DNA of 22,461 bases from an uncultured delta proteobacterium (GTDB lineage: Bacteria; RBG-13-61-14; DRUE01). The stretch is taken from positions 1-22,461 of the forward strand of contig CAIYYW010000203.1 in the NCBI GenBank assembly GCA_903930515.1, given 5' to 3'. The notes beneath the pieces were generated by a model, which was given only the letters and a program-made list of their open reading frames with translations, was not told where the DNA came from and searched no databases. Below are positions 1 through 8,210 of the stretch, in pieces. The translations under genes and the position numbers were made by a program. Position 1 is the first letter of the stretch, and each line of letters opens with the position of its first letter.

Positions 1-381
1 ACTCCTTTGACTCCTTTGTCGGAATCCGCCAAGCCATAAATCAATCAGGGCCTCAAACTCTGTATCTAGAATACAGCAACCAATTTATAATGTCAAGAAA
101 AACAAGAGAAAAGAGCCAGGGAAAAGGTGTCGTATGGTAAAGCCGTTGTGGAAATACTATACTGGGTTTCCGGGGGTTCCCCACTTTATACTTTTTTCCT
201 TCTTGCCCTCCGAAGCTCTTGCTGAAAGCGGAAAAGAGCTAAGGAGAATCAACCTTTGCCCCTTGTCCCTGCTGGGAGCTTTTGGGGTTTCGCAGGGCAG
301 GCCCGAAACGCGGAGCGAGAGAATCTAAACGGTCAAGCAGGATAGCCTGCGGCCTTTGTCCAATCCAAAACCGACACGAAT
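1..381. other. intergenic region downstream of livF, no convincing gene
   Basis: This gap lies between the end of the liv genes and whatever lies left of the window. I see no reading frame with both a ribosome site and protein-like composition; a 64-codon frame at 134-328 (+) has no Shine-Dalgarno site and no recognisable content. The stretch holds a leftward promoter (68-96), a direct repeat of ACTCCTTTG at 2-9 and nearby, and short hairpins: GCAGG-ATAG-CCTGC at 337-350, and GTTTCG/CGAAAC at 287-292 and 304-309. The 337-350 hairpin sits about 30 bases after the livF stop and might help end the liv transcript, but no T-run follows it, so terminator function is doubtful. Confidence 0.5.
68..96 (-). 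promoter_or_regulatory. sigma70-type promoter reading left, with overlapping dyad
   Basis: On the minus strand the -35 box is TTGACA (91-96), a full match to consensus. A 17-base spacer follows, then TATTCT (68-73) as the -10 box. Transcription would start near 61 and run out of the window. A perfect 6-bp inverted repeat, CTGTAT-CTAGA-ATACAG (60-76), covers the -10 box and the likely start point, which is where a repressor operator would sit. A possible start codon on the minus strand at 35-37 follows, with only a weak ribosome site. The promoter call rests on sequence match only. Confidence 0.55.
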
Positions 382-1116
382 TTATTCCCAGACTTCGCGG
401 TAGTCCTTTCCGAGATAAGCCCTTCGGACTTCGGGGTCGTTGATCAATTCCCGGGCGTCCCCCTGGAGCACGAGCCGTCCGTTCTCAAGCACATAGGCGC
501 GATCGGAAATGGCGAGCGCGGCCCTTGCGTTCTGCTCGACCAATAAAATAGTGGTTCCTTCCTTGCGGAGCCGGAAGATGTTTTCAAAAATCTCCCGCAC
601 CAGCTTGGGGGCGAGTCCCATTGAAGGCTCGTCCAATAAAAGCAGTTTGGGCCTGGCCATCAAGGCCCTTCCAATCGCGAGCATCTGTTGTTCGCCTCCG
701 CTCAGGGTCCCGGCGAACTGATTCTTGCGCTCGTCCAGGACTGGGAAGAGCTGGCAAATCCGTTCCAGGTCTTGGGCTCTTTGCTCGCGGTCCTTGCGCC
801 GGGATCGGAGGTATGCGCCTAGTTCCAGGTTTTCCAGGACGGTATGGTGGGCGAAAATCTGACGGCCCTCGGGCGCCTGGGAAATCCCCAGCCGGACAAT
901 GCGTTCCGGGGAGAGGCTTTTGAGGGACTGTTCTTCAAACACGATCTCCCCGGAGCCGGGCGTGAGGATTCCGGAGATGGTATTGAGCAGGGTGGTTTTC
1001 CCGGCGCCGTTTGCTCCGATCAGGGACACCACCTCTCCGGATTGGATATGGAGCGACACATTCCGGAGCGCCTGGATCCGGCCGTAAAAGGTGGAGATGT
1101 TTTTTATCTTGAGCAT
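382..1116 (-). CDS. livF: branched-chain/hydrophobic amino acid ABC transporter ATP-binding protein LivF
   Basis: One of the two ATPases that power the LivHM permease at the cytoplasmic face of the inner membrane. The 244-residue protein has Walker A GANGAGKT (34-41), the Q-loop region near 80-88 (APEGRQIF), ABC signature LSGGEQQ (138-144) and Walker B LLLLDEP (158-164). The position of the H-loop reads VEQN, with Gln instead of His, which is usual for LivF and separates it from LivG. Length is normal for the family. Its ATG overlaps the livG stop codon by one base (TAATG), so translation is probably coupled. It is the last gene of the unit. The family call is firm; the substrate is not decided by this subunit. 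Confidence 0.95.
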   Translation of the reverse strand: MLKIKNISTFYGRIQALRNVSLHIQSGEVVSLIGANGAGKTTLLNTISGILTPGSGEIVFEEQSLKSLSPERIVRLGISQAPEGRQIFAHHTVLENLELGAYLRSRRKDREQRAQDLERICQLFPVLDERKNQFAGTLSGGEQQMLAIGRALMARPKLLLLDEPSMGLAPKLVREIFENIFRLRKEGTTILLVEQNARAALAISDRAYVLENGRLVLQGDARELINDPEVRRAYLGKDYREVWE

Positions 1117-1892
1117 TACCTTCTCAACGACTTGATCCAGTCTTCCTCGCCCAGGTAGGCCTTGAGCACGGCGGGGTCCCGCTGGATTTCCTTGGGAGCG
1201 CCCTCGGCGATTTTCCTTCCCTGGTCCAGGACCACGATGCGGTCGGAGAGGTCCATCACCAGGCTCATATCGTGTTCAATGACGATGATGGTGATTTTAC
1301 GGGAGCGGAGCCTGCCGATATATTCGGCGAGTTCTTCGGTTTCATTATGGTTCAGCCCGGCGGCCGGCTCGTCCAGCAGCAGCAATTCCGGATGGGAACA
1401 GAGCGCCCTTCCCAGTTCAAGCATCCTCATCTTGCCGAACGACAAACTGCCGGCGCCGGCTTGGGCGGAACCTTTCAGGCCGATTTCGGAAAGCATCTCC
1501 ATTGCGCGTTCCCGGATGGATCGCTCTTCCTTGCGCTCCCAGGGCGGCTTGAGGATAGCCGAGAAAAAACCGGATCTCCCCTGGAGATGATACCCGGCCA
1601 TCAGGTTTTCCAGCACGGTCATCTCCTCAAAGATGGCGGGGTTCTGGAAGGTTCGGCAGAGGCCGAGTTTGGCGATCTGGTGCGTGGCAAGGCCGGTGAT
1701 GTTTTGTTCCCGGAAAAAGACTTTGCCGGAATCAGGGTGAAGGATTCCGCTGATCACATTGAAGAGGGTGGTCTTTCCGGCGCCGTTGGGCCCGATCAGT
1801 CCCAGGATTTCTCCGGGCTGAACCTGGAAGCCGACCTGGTCCAGGGCTTTCAGGCCTCCGAAACTTTTCGCGATCTCATCCAGCCGGAGCAT
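1116..1892 (-). CDS. livG: branched-chain/hydrophobic amino acid ABC transporter ATP-binding protein LivG
   Basis: Second ATPase of the Liv transporter, expected to pair with LivF under the LivHM permease. The 258-residue protein shows Walker A GPNGAGKT (34-41), a Q-loop in CRTFQNPAIF (79-88), a signature LSFGKMR (150-156) that departs from LSGGQ as LivG proteins often do, Walker B LLLLDEP (170-176) and the H-loop IEHDM with His207. Residues 105-128 form the charged insertion common in LivG. The start codon lies inside the end of livM (17-base overlap), and the stop overlaps the livF start. Both overlaps support one polycistronic message. Confidence 0.95.
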   Translation of the reverse strand: MLRLDEIAKSFGGLKALDQVGFQVQPGEILGLIGPNGAGKTTLFNVISGILHPDSGKVFFREQNITGLATHQIAKLGLCRTFQNPAIFEEMTVLENLMAGYHLQGRSGFFSAILKPPWERKEERSIRERAMEMLSEIGLKGSAQAGAGSLSFGKMRMLELGRALCSHPELLLLDEPAAGLNHNETEELAEYIGRLRSRKITIIVIEHDMSLVMDLSDRIVVLDQGRKIAEGAPKEIQRDPAVLKAYLGEEDWIKSLRR

Positions 1893-2841
1893 CTTGTTTC
1901 TTGACCTTGTTTCTGATGGTTTGGTAAATCCAGGAAAAGATCCCGGCCAATCCCTTGGGGGCGAACATCATCACCAGGATCAGGATGGCGCCGAAAACCA
2001 GCATCTCATAATCTTCCAGCACCGCCAGGAATTCCGGGAGGGAAGTGAGCAGGGCGGTTCCGAGCAAGGCTCCCCAGAGCGAACTGCTCCCGCCGATCAC
2101 CACCATCGCCATAAATTTTACTGAAGCCATAAATCCGAACGGGCTCGGGTTTACGAAGGTGAGGTAATGGGCGTAGAGGGACCCGGCCAGGGAGGCGTAT
2201 CCTGCGCTGAGTCCGAACATCAGGAGCTTGAACCAACTGACATTGATCCCGAGGGAGCCGGCCGCGGTTTGGTTCTGGCTGATGGACCGGAGGGCCCTTC
2301 CGATCCGGGAGTGGACCAGGTTGATGGAAAGGCCGTAGAGGATGATCAGGAAAATCCAACAGAGGAAATAATATTTACGGTCGTTGGAAAAGGTTATTGA
2401 GGACAGGTGGAAATAAGGGATTCCACCCATCCCGCTGGGACCTCCGGTCAGTTCCAGCTCTTCCTTGAAAATGATCTGGAGCACCACTCCCAGTCCGAGG
2501 GTGGCTATTGCCAGGTAATGGCCGCGCAAACGCAAGGTAGGTATGCCCAGGATGAAAGCGACCAGGACGGTGGCGATCAGGGCGATTCCCATCGCCGGCC
2601 AGGGATTAAGGTGGAGGTGGACGGTTAGGATCGCGGAGAAGTAGGCGCCGAGTCCAAAGAAGCCGGCGTGTCCGAGCGAGACCTGTCCGGCGTATCCCAT
2701 CAACAATGTCAGTCCCAAGACCACGATCCCGTAAATGGCGATGAAGATCAGGATGGAATAATAATATGGGCTTCGGATGAAGAGGGGCATTCCGAAGACA
2801 ACCGCGCAGAGCAAAAGCCAGATGCCCCAGTCGCGCTTCAT
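1876..2841 (-). CDS. livM: branched-chain/hydrophobic amino acid ABC transporter permease LivM
   Basis: Inner-membrane permease subunit that pairs with LivH. I place the start at the ATG at 2841, giving 321 residues beginning MKRDWGIWLLL. The frame stays open upstream to 3033, but those residues are charged and read through the livH gene, so they are not part of LivM. The chosen ATG overlaps the livH stop as ATGA, the classic coupled arrangement. The protein is strongly hydrophobic with about nine membrane spans. It has the family segments LTLLMGYAGQVSLGHAGFFG and IPTLRLRGHYLAIATLGLG near the middle, and the loop NQTAAGSLGIN that contacts the ATPases. The C-terminus is short and basic. Confidence 0.93.
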   Translation of the reverse strand: MKRDWGIWLLLCAVVFGMPLFIRSPYYYSILIFIAIYGIVVLGLTLLMGYAGQVSLGHAGFFGLGAYFSAILTVHLHLNPWPAMGIALIATVLVAFILGIPTLRLRGHYLAIATLGLGVVLQIIFKEELELTGGPSGMGGIPYFHLSSITFSNDRKYYFLCWIFLIILYGLSINLVHSRIGRALRSISQNQTAAGSLGINVSWFKLLMFGLSAGYASLAGSLYAHYLTFVNPSPFGFMASVKFMAMVVIGGSSSLWGALLGTALLTSLPEFLAVLEDYEMLVFGAILILVMMFAPKGLAGIFSWIYQTIRNKVKKQDAPAG

Positions 2842-3719
2842 ACCTTCTCCAATTTTTTCTTGAGGATGCCCGCGGGCCGCAGGTAAAGCATCAGGAGCAG
2901 AATCAGAAAGGCAAAGGCGTCCTTGTACCCGCTGGAGAGATATCCGGCGGAAAGGGATTCCACGATCCCGATCACCAGCCCGCCCATAACGGCCCCGGGG
3001 TTGGACCCGATCCCTCCCAGGATGGCTGCGCAAAAACCTTTCAGCCCGAGCATGGTTCCGGCGTCCCAGGCGGTGTAGGTGATGGGTGTGATCAGGACCC
3101 CGGCAAAGGCTCCCAGCAGGGCGCTGAGTCCGAAGGAAAAAAGCACCATCCGCTCCACGCTGATCCCGCAGAGACGGGCGGCCTTGCGGTTGAAGGCGCA
3201 GGCTCGCAGGGCTTTTCCGGTGATGGTTTTTTCGTAGAAGTAGTGGAGCAGGATCACGGCGAGCAGAGTTCCGGCCATCACCCAGAGGCTCTGACCGGAG
3301 AGGGTTGCCCCGAAGAATTTGATCGGCTCGGTGGAGGTGAAGGCGGGAAGGGACCTTGATTCCTTGCCCCAGATCAGCACGGCGATTCCCTTGAGCAGGA
3401 TGGACCCGCCGATGGTGATGATGATCAGGTTGATCACCGAGCCGTTCCGGACCGGCCGGATCGCGAGCCGCTCGAAGATCAGTCCGATCAGTGCGGTGAT
3501 GGCGACGGCGAGGATCACGGCCACCCAGAGGGGGACTCCGAGCAAGGGGAATAAGCTGACCGCGATCATAGATCCGAGCATCACGAATTCTCCCTGGGCG
3601 AAATTGATGATTTCGGTGGAGTTGTAAATGATGGAAAAGCCGAGCGCGACCAGGGCGTAAACCGCTCCGGTGGTAATCCCGGTGATCAGGTATTGCAGTA
3701 ATTGATCATACCATTCCAA
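2838..3719 (-). CDS. livH: branched-chain/hydrophobic amino acid ABC transporter permease LivH
   Basis: Inner-membrane permease subunit, 293 residues, with about eight hydrophobic spans. The N-terminus carries the family hallmark GAVYALVALGFSIIYNSTEI followed by NFAQGEFVMLG. The stretch KALRACAFNRKAARLCGIS (about 172-190) is the cytoplasmic coupling loop, and GLKGFCAAILGGIGSNPGA near residue 228 is another conserved block. Its ribosome site is weak (only a short GGA just before the ATG), in contrast to livK. A large hairpin lies between livK and this gene, so livH may be made at a lower level than the binding protein. The stop overlaps the livM start. Confidence 0.94.
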   Translation of the reverse strand: MEWYDQLLQYLITGITTGAVYALVALGFSIIYNSTEIINFAQGEFVMLGSMIAVSLFPLLGVPLWVAVILAVAITALIGLIFERLAIRPVRNGSVINLIIITIGGSILLKGIAVLIWGKESRSLPAFTSTEPIKFFGATLSGQSLWVMAGTLLAVILLHYFYEKTITGKALRACAFNRKAARLCGISVERMVLFSFGLSALLGAFAGVLITPITYTAWDAGTMLGLKGFCAAILGGIGSNPGAVMGGLVIGIVESLSAGYLSSGYKDAFAFLILLLMLYLRPAGILKKKLEKV

Positions 3720-3732
3720 ATTTTTCCCGGAT

Positions 3733-3772
3733 AAGGAAGGGAGGTTTGGGCAAAGCCCAAACCTCCCTCCTT
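3733..3772 (-). promoter_or_regulatory. large intercistronic hairpin between livK and livH
   Basis: A perfect 13-bp inverted repeat, GGGAGGTTTGGGC and its complement, flanks an AAA loop (arms 3739-3751 and 3755-3767). The stem continues with AAGGA/TCCTT on the outside, interrupted by one unpaired A. It fills most of the 67-base gap between livK and livH. No run of T follows on the minus strand, so it is not a standard intrinsic terminator. Known parallels, such as structures after periplasmic binding protein genes, protect the upstream message and reduce expression of the membrane genes. That role is inferred here. Confidence 0.75.
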
Positions 3773-3786
3773 AGAATTCAGACTCC

Positions 3787-4956
3787 TTATTTAACCAGTT
3801 CCCAGTTCCCGTTCTTGATGGTCACCATCATAAAAGCGTCCTTGGTCAGGCCCTCGTGATCATCGGGCCCCATATTGAAAATTCCTCCGGTGCCGGGGAA
3901 TCCCTTGACCTTTTCCAGCTCGTCCCGGATTTTCTTCTGGTCCGGGCCGGCCTTTTTAATAGCATCGGTCAACATGGTAAAGGCGTCGTAGGCGTGCCCG
4001 CCGAAAGTGGAAACCGGCGTTTTGTATTTGGCCTCGAACTTGTTCCGGTAATCAATCAGGACTTTCTTTTGCGGATCGGTGGCGGGAAGCAAGTCGGCCA
4101 CGATCAATTTGCCGGCGGGAAGGATGATCCCTTCGGAGGCGTCTCCGGCCAGTTCAATAAACTTCTTGGTGGCCACGCCGTGGCTCATAATCAGCATCTG
4201 CTTCATTCCCAACTGCTTCATATTCTTGGCCACCACCGCGGAGGGATCCCGGATCGCCCAGCAGATCACGGCCTCGGCCCCGGATCCCTTGATCTTGGTC
4301 AACTGAGCGCTCATATCGGTATCAGTCGGAGCGAAGCGCTCGTCGGCCACGATCTCGAACTTGTAATTGGGAGCCAGCCGTTGCAATTCCGCGCGGCCGG
4401 AATCTCCATACCCGGTTGACACCGACATAATGGCGATTTTCTTGACACCCTTTTTCTGGAGGTAGTCGAAGATTTTAGTCACCGCCAGGCTGTCTGACTG
4501 TGGGGTCTTGAAAACCCACTCGCGGGTCTTTTTGGTTTCCGGATCCCGGATGATCTTCCAACTCGCGGCGCAACTGACCAGAGGGATCTGCGCTGCGGTC
4601 ACGGTCGGAACGATCGCCATAGTGGTTCCGCTCTGGGAAGTTCCGATCAGGGCCAGCACCTTGTCCTGCTCAATCAGTTTTTTGGCCTTGATCAGGGATT
4701 TGGCCTCGTCGCCTTCATTGTCATAGAGGATCATTTCAATCAGGTGGCCGTTGATCCCGCCCTTGGCGTTGAGTTCTTCGGCCAGCATCCCCAGAGTTTG
4801 CTTTTCCGGCTCTCCCAGCGAGGACGCCGGACCGGTGATATCCAGGACCACTCCGATCTTATAAGTCTCTTTGGCCTGCTCCGCGGTGTTCGCGACCGAG
4901 ATCGCGACCAGTCCGACCAGAACAGTCAAAACCGCGGTCAACGCTAGTTTTTTCAT
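3787..4956 (-). CDS. periplasmic amino-acid-type substrate-binding protein LivK-like
   Basis: Periplasmic ligand-binding protein of the type I fold (Peripla_BP_6 family) that delivers substrate to LivHMGF. The 389-residue precursor begins with a Sec signal (MKKLALTAVLTVLVGLVAIS), with probable cleavage after ANTA near residue 25. No lipobox Cys is present, so it should be soluble in the periplasm. The mature start YKIGVVLDITGPASSLG is typical. The SQSGTT segment (about 112-117) lies where the family binds the amino acid backbone. It has a strong ribosome site (GGGAGGAAG). It follows the porin-like gene by 15 bases. Linked aryl-pyruvate oxidoreductase and aryl-CoA ligase genes suggest aromatic or hydrophobic amino acids, or aromatic acids, as ligands. 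This is inferred from context. Confidence 0.9.
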   Translation of the reverse strand: MKKLALTAVLTVLVGLVAISVANTAEQAKETYKIGVVLDITGPASSLGEPEKQTLGMLAEELNAKGGINGHLIEMILYDNEGDEAKSLIKAKKLIEQDKVLALIGTSQSGTTMAIVPTVTAAQIPLVSCAASWKIIRDPETKKTREWVFKTPQSDSLAVTKIFDYLQKKGVKKIAIMSVSTGYGDSGRAELQRLAPNYKFEIVADERFAPTDTDMSAQLTKIKGSGAEAVICWAIRDPSAVVAKNMKQLGMKQMLIMSHGVATKKFIELAGDASEGIILPAGKLIVADLLPATDPQKKVLIDYRNKFEAKYKTPVSTFGGHAYDAFTMLTDAIKKAGPDQKKIRDELEKVKGFPGTGGIFNMGPDDHEGLTKDAFMMVTIKNGNWELVK

Positions 4957-4971
4957 TATCTTCCTCCCTTT

Positions 4972-6309
4972 TTAGATGAAGAACCAGAAGCTCAGGGTAT
5001 AACGGTTGACCAACCCGTTGTCCCATTCCAAGGGCGCGTCTTCGGCCAGGTCGTATTCAGTGTTCACCTGCATCCACTCCAGGCTGACATCGGCTACCTT
5101 GGGCACCACCCAGTAATGAACGCTGGCATAGGCCATACTGTTCTTGGTGATCGACGAGATCGGGGCTTTGCCGTTATTCATGACCACAGCTTCATCCAAT
5201 TGACCATTGTCCACATCGTCCACGCCGTATCCGGCATAGATCACGAATTGGTTGAACGGCCCCAATTCCACTTCCCCCCATCCGCCGGTGCTCGCAAGCG
5301 GATGAAAGTCGCCATCATCGTCCACGACCCAGCCCTGGCCCTGCGCGCCGGTGTACTGGCCGTCCAGGTTGGCTCCCTGGAAGTATTCGCCGTTGATGGA
5401 CATCCACTTGGTGACCGGGAGCATCATATGAAGGTTCCAGCTCCAACTGGGGATCTTTTCCTTGTTGCCCAAGTCATCCAGATTTACCGCCCCATAATTA
5501 GTCACTTCTTCCATTGCATAGTGGCCGGTGACGCCGAGCTTGAAGGGCTTATCGTTGAGCTTGGAGTCCCACATAATTCCGCCCTGAAAATCCGGCTGAG
5601 CCGCGTCGTCTCCGGTATCCACATCATAGAATCCATTGTAATCGCCGATTTTATTATCAATGCTTCCCATAATCTGCAGTTGATTATCCATCAGGTATCC
5701 GGTCAGCCGGACCTGGGGCATCCGGTATCCCAGGTTGCCCATCTCCGCTCCCGCGGTATAGTTGGACACATGGGGAGCCAACGGGCTCATCACCATCCAG
5801 TCGTTTCCGGCCAGGATGCTCAGGGATTTGCACTTCAACTCAACGGTGGCGATCCGGAGTAAAAAGTTTCCCTTGCTCTCGTCTTCATAGTTATAGCTGG
5901 AAACCGCGCCGGTGAGCGGGTCATATTTGGAGATGATTTTGCCACCGCCGGTCCCGTAAAAGTCTCCTTCAAACCGGCCCAATACCTGGCCGTCTTTCCC
6001 GAAAGTGGGTCCCTTGATCCTGAACCCGAACCGGCTTTGACGGGCGGTGATGGAGAAGGACGGGTCTTCGCTGTTTCTGGTGAAATCATCCGATTCCGGC
6101 ACATAGCCGTCGTGAAGGTTTCCAGGCGGAACCATCACCAGATAATTGTCTCCATAGGCCTTGGCGTCCATATACACGGTGTCCACTTTCAGGTAGCCGT
6201 AAAAAGTGACATCCCAGTTGCTGAGCATATTCTTTGGCCCGGCTTGTTGACCAAAGGCGCTCAGGCTGACCAATACGCCCAAAATCGCAATCAATATTCC
6301 TTTTTTCAT
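4972..6309 (-). CDS. outer-membrane beta-barrel protein, porin-like
   Basis: Predicted outer-membrane porin of 445 residues. I start it at the ATG at 6309 because it has a good ribosome site (CGGAGGGAG) and a clean Sec signal, MKKGILIAILGVLVSLSAFG, probably cut before QQ. The frame continues upstream to 6444, but those residues are charged and not signal-like. The mature protein begins with WDVTFYGYLKVDTVYMD, similar to the first strands of DcaP-like porins, and then alternates short aromatic/polar strands with acidic Gly/Asp/Asn-rich loops. It ends in TLSFWFFI, an aromatic-rich last strand expected by the BAM machinery, although the final residue is Ile rather than Phe. The 115-base upstream gap is AT-rich and may hold its own promoter. 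Its place just before livK suggests entry of the same substrate. Confidence 0.8.
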   Translation of the reverse strand: MKKGILIAILGVLVSLSAFGQQAGPKNMLSNWDVTFYGYLKVDTVYMDAKAYGDNYLVMVPPGNLHDGYVPESDDFTRNSEDPSFSITARQSRFGFRIKGPTFGKDGQVLGRFEGDFYGTGGGKIISKYDPLTGAVSSYNYEDESKGNFLLRIATVELKCKSLSILAGNDWMVMSPLAPHVSNYTAGAEMGNLGYRMPQVRLTGYLMDNQLQIMGSIDNKIGDYNGFYDVDTGDDAAQPDFQGGIMWDSKLNDKPFKLGVTGHYAMEEVTNYGAVNLDDLGNKEKIPSWSWNLHMMLPVTKWMSINGEYFQGANLDGQYTGAQGQGWVVDDDGDFHPLASTGGWGEVELGPFNQFVIYAGYGVDDVDNGQLDEAVVMNNGKAPISSITKNSMAYASVHYWVVPKVADVSLEWMQVNTEYDLAEDAPLEWDNGLVNRYTLSFWFFI

Positions 6310-6424
6310 AGATCTCCCTCCGTTAAATAAATTTTTAAATACCATCCTTAACTGACACTTACCCAAGCCCACTTTACTTTCCTCAATCCCCCTTTCTTTC
6401 TTTGTTGTTGACAGCGTAAATCGC

Positions 6425-7753
6425 TTACAACTTCCTTTTATCAATCACCCTTTGGGCCTTTCCTTCAAACCTCTGCAAAGTCCGCGGCTCCACCAGGCGG
6501 ACCTTGGCGCCGACCTGGTACAACTCCCGGATCTCGTTTTCAATTTTTTTCTGGAGGCTTTCCAATCCCCTGACCATATCGGTCATCATCTTCTCGTTGC
6601 ACTCCACCAAGACCTCTAGGGTATCAAGATTATTTATCCGGTCAACTATCAACTGATAGTGCGGCTCCACGCCCTCAATTTTCATCAAGAGGTCTTCAAT
6701 CTGACTGGGGAACAGGTTCACCCCCCGGATGATCAGCATATCGTCGGTCCTGCCCTTGATCCGGGCGATCCTGCGGTTGGTCCTTCCGCAAGCGCATTGA
6801 TCGCTCATCATCCGGCTGAGGTCCCGGGTGCGGTAGCGGATGACCGGGAAGGCTTCCTTATGGATGGTGGTAATGACCAGCTCCCCCCATTCCCCTTCCG
6901 GGACCGGCTTCAAGGTTTGCGGGTCAACCACCTCCACGATAAAAACATCCTCGGCGATGTGCTGCCCGTTCTTGCACAAACATTCCCCGGAAACCCCCGG
7001 CCCCATCACCTCGCTCAGTCCGTAATTGTCAGTGGCGGTGATGAACAGACGGCCCTCAATCTCCTCCCGCATCCGCTCGCTCCAGGGCTCGCCCCCGAAC
7101 AGTCCCCATTTGAGGGAAAGGCTCCGGGGGTCCACCCCCATCTCCTCCATCGTCTCAACCAGATAGAGCGCGTAGCTGGGCGTGCAGACCAGGGCGGTGG
7201 TCTTGAAATCCTGCATAATCATAATCTGCTTCTTGGTGTTCCCGCTGGAACTAGGGATCACGCTCGCGCCGATCTTCTCCGCGCCGTAATGCAACCCGAA
7301 CCCTCCGGTGAACAGGCCGTAGCTGAAGGCGATCTGGACCACATCGTCCGCGGTCACCCCGGCCGCGGTCATCATCCGGGCCACAATCTCCGCCCAGGTG
7401 TCCAGGTCGTTTTTAGTGTATCCCACCACCGTGGGCTTGCCGGTGGTTCCGGACGAGGAATGGATCCGGACCACTTCCCGGAGCGGCACCGCGAACAGGC
7501 CGTAGGGATAGTTGTCGCGCAGGTCGTTCTTGCCGGTAAAGGGAAGCCGGGACAGGTCGGACAGGGATTTCAGGTCTTCCGGCTCGAATTTTATTTCTTC
7601 AAAATGCCTGCGGTAAAACTTGACATTCCGAGAGACCTTCTGGAGCGTGGCCTGGAGCCGCTCCAACTGGAGCTGAGCCCTCTCGTCCGAACTCATCCGC
7701 TCGGACCTGGGATTCCAGATCCGGTGCTCAACTTTGGCTCCGCACTCTTTCAT
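6425..7753 (-). CDS. phenylacetate-CoA ligase family protein (paralog 1)
   Basis: AMP-forming aryl-acid CoA ligase of the PaaK family, 442 residues. It would interconvert an arylacetate, ATP and CoA with arylacetyl-CoA, AMP and PPi in the cytoplasm. Visible motifs are the phosphate loop [10 protein letters not shown] (99-108), YGLSE (244-248), RYRTRDLSR (307-315), [20 protein letters not shown] (334-353), which covers the domain hinge, and the C-terminal catalytic Lys432 in EGKAQR. Compared with the second copy it has an 11-residue N-terminal extension. At the putative metal-binding segment it has Gly256 and Val270 where paralog 2 has Cys245 and His260, while keeping C320-A-C322. The start overlaps the ACT gene stop as ATGA. 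Substrate is likely aryl-acetate, but could be another aromatic or branched acid. Confidence 0.9.
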   Translation of the reverse strand: MKECGAKVEHRIWNPRSERMSSDERAQLQLERLQATLQKVSRNVKFYRRHFEEIKFEPEDLKSLSDLSRLPFTGKNDLRDNYPYGLFAVPLREVVRIHSSSGTTGKPTVVGYTKNDLDTWAEIVARMMTAAGVTADDVVQIAFSYGLFTGGFGLHYGAEKIGASVIPSSSGNTKKQIMIMQDFKTTALVCTPSYALYLVETMEEMGVDPRSLSLKWGLFGGEPWSERMREEIEGRLFITATDNYGLSEVMGPGVSGECLCKNGQHIAEDVFIVEVVDPQTLKPVPEGEWGELVITTIHKEAFPVIRYRTRDLSRMMSDQCACGRTNRRIARIKGRTDDMLIIRGVNLFPSQIEDLLMKIEGVEPHYQLIVDRINNLDTLEVLVECNEKMMTDMVRGLESLQKKIENEIRELYQVGAKVRLVEPRTLQRFEGKAQRVIDKRKL

Positions 7754-8184
7754 TTGGCCAGCGCCAACACCTCTTCATTGGTCATAACCCTGACCTTGGT
7801 TTTCTTCAACGATTCCACCGCCCGGTCCGGATCGTCAAACCGGAACACGATCAAGGCGTCCTGCCTCCGGGAAACAAACGCATACATATATTCCACATTC
7901 AACCTGTTTTCCGCAAACACCTTCAGCACCTTTCCCAGCGAGCCGGGCTGGTCCGGGATTTCCACCGCCAACACCTCGGTTTCGGTGACGGTGAATTTCC
8001 TTTCCTTCAAAACCTTCCGGGCCTTTTCAAAATCGGTCACGATCATCCGGATCACCCCGAAATCGCTGCTCTCCGCCACGGTGAGCGCCATAATATTGAT
8101 CCCGGCTTCCCCCAGCGCACTCGCCATTTCCGAGAGCCTCCCCGGCTGGTTTTCCATAAACACCGAAATCTGCTTGACCTTCAT
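7750..8184 (-). CDS. tandem ACT-domain protein
   Basis: Small cytoplasmic protein of 144 residues made of two ACT domains (about 1-70 and 71-144) with little else. Domain 1 shows [18 protein letters not shown] and [12 protein letters not shown]; domain 2 shows [18 protein letters not shown] and [10 protein letters not shown]. The repeated xxQPGxL turns are the usual amino-acid-binding site in ACT regulators. Proteins of this kind often sit beside iorAB and paaK genes, where an amino-acid-sensing role is assumed but, to my knowledge, not well proven. A strong ribosome site (GGAGGGAG) precedes the ATG, which lies 26 bases after paralog 2 of the ligase. Its stop overlaps the start of paralog 1. 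It has no DNA-binding domain or catalytic domain. Confidence 0.9.
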   Translation of the reverse strand: MKVKQISVFMENQPGRLSEMASALGEAGINIMALTVAESSDFGVIRMIVTDFEKARKVLKERKFTVTETEVLAVEIPDQPGSLGKVLKVFAENRLNVEYMYAFVSRRQDALIVFRFDDPDRAVESLKKTKVRVMTNEEVLALAK

Positions 8185-8210
8185 CCTTTCTCCCTCCCAA
8201 CTTTACCGGC

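Noticed and set aside
1-37. Possible start of a gene on the minus strand (MAWRIPTKESKE...)
   Set aside because: Only twelve codons are visible and the ribosome site is weak; it may be real, but the window does not show enough.
134-328. 64-codon reading frame on the plus strand in the first gap
   Set aside because: No ribosome site, no family resemblance, and its composition follows the noncoding gap.
337-350. GCAGG-ATAG-CCTGC hairpin as a terminator after livF
   Set aside because: Only a 5-bp stem with no T-run in the transcript direction.
2842-3033. N-terminal extension of LivM
   Set aside because: The residues are charged and read through livH, and the ATG at 2841 shows the typical ATGA coupling.
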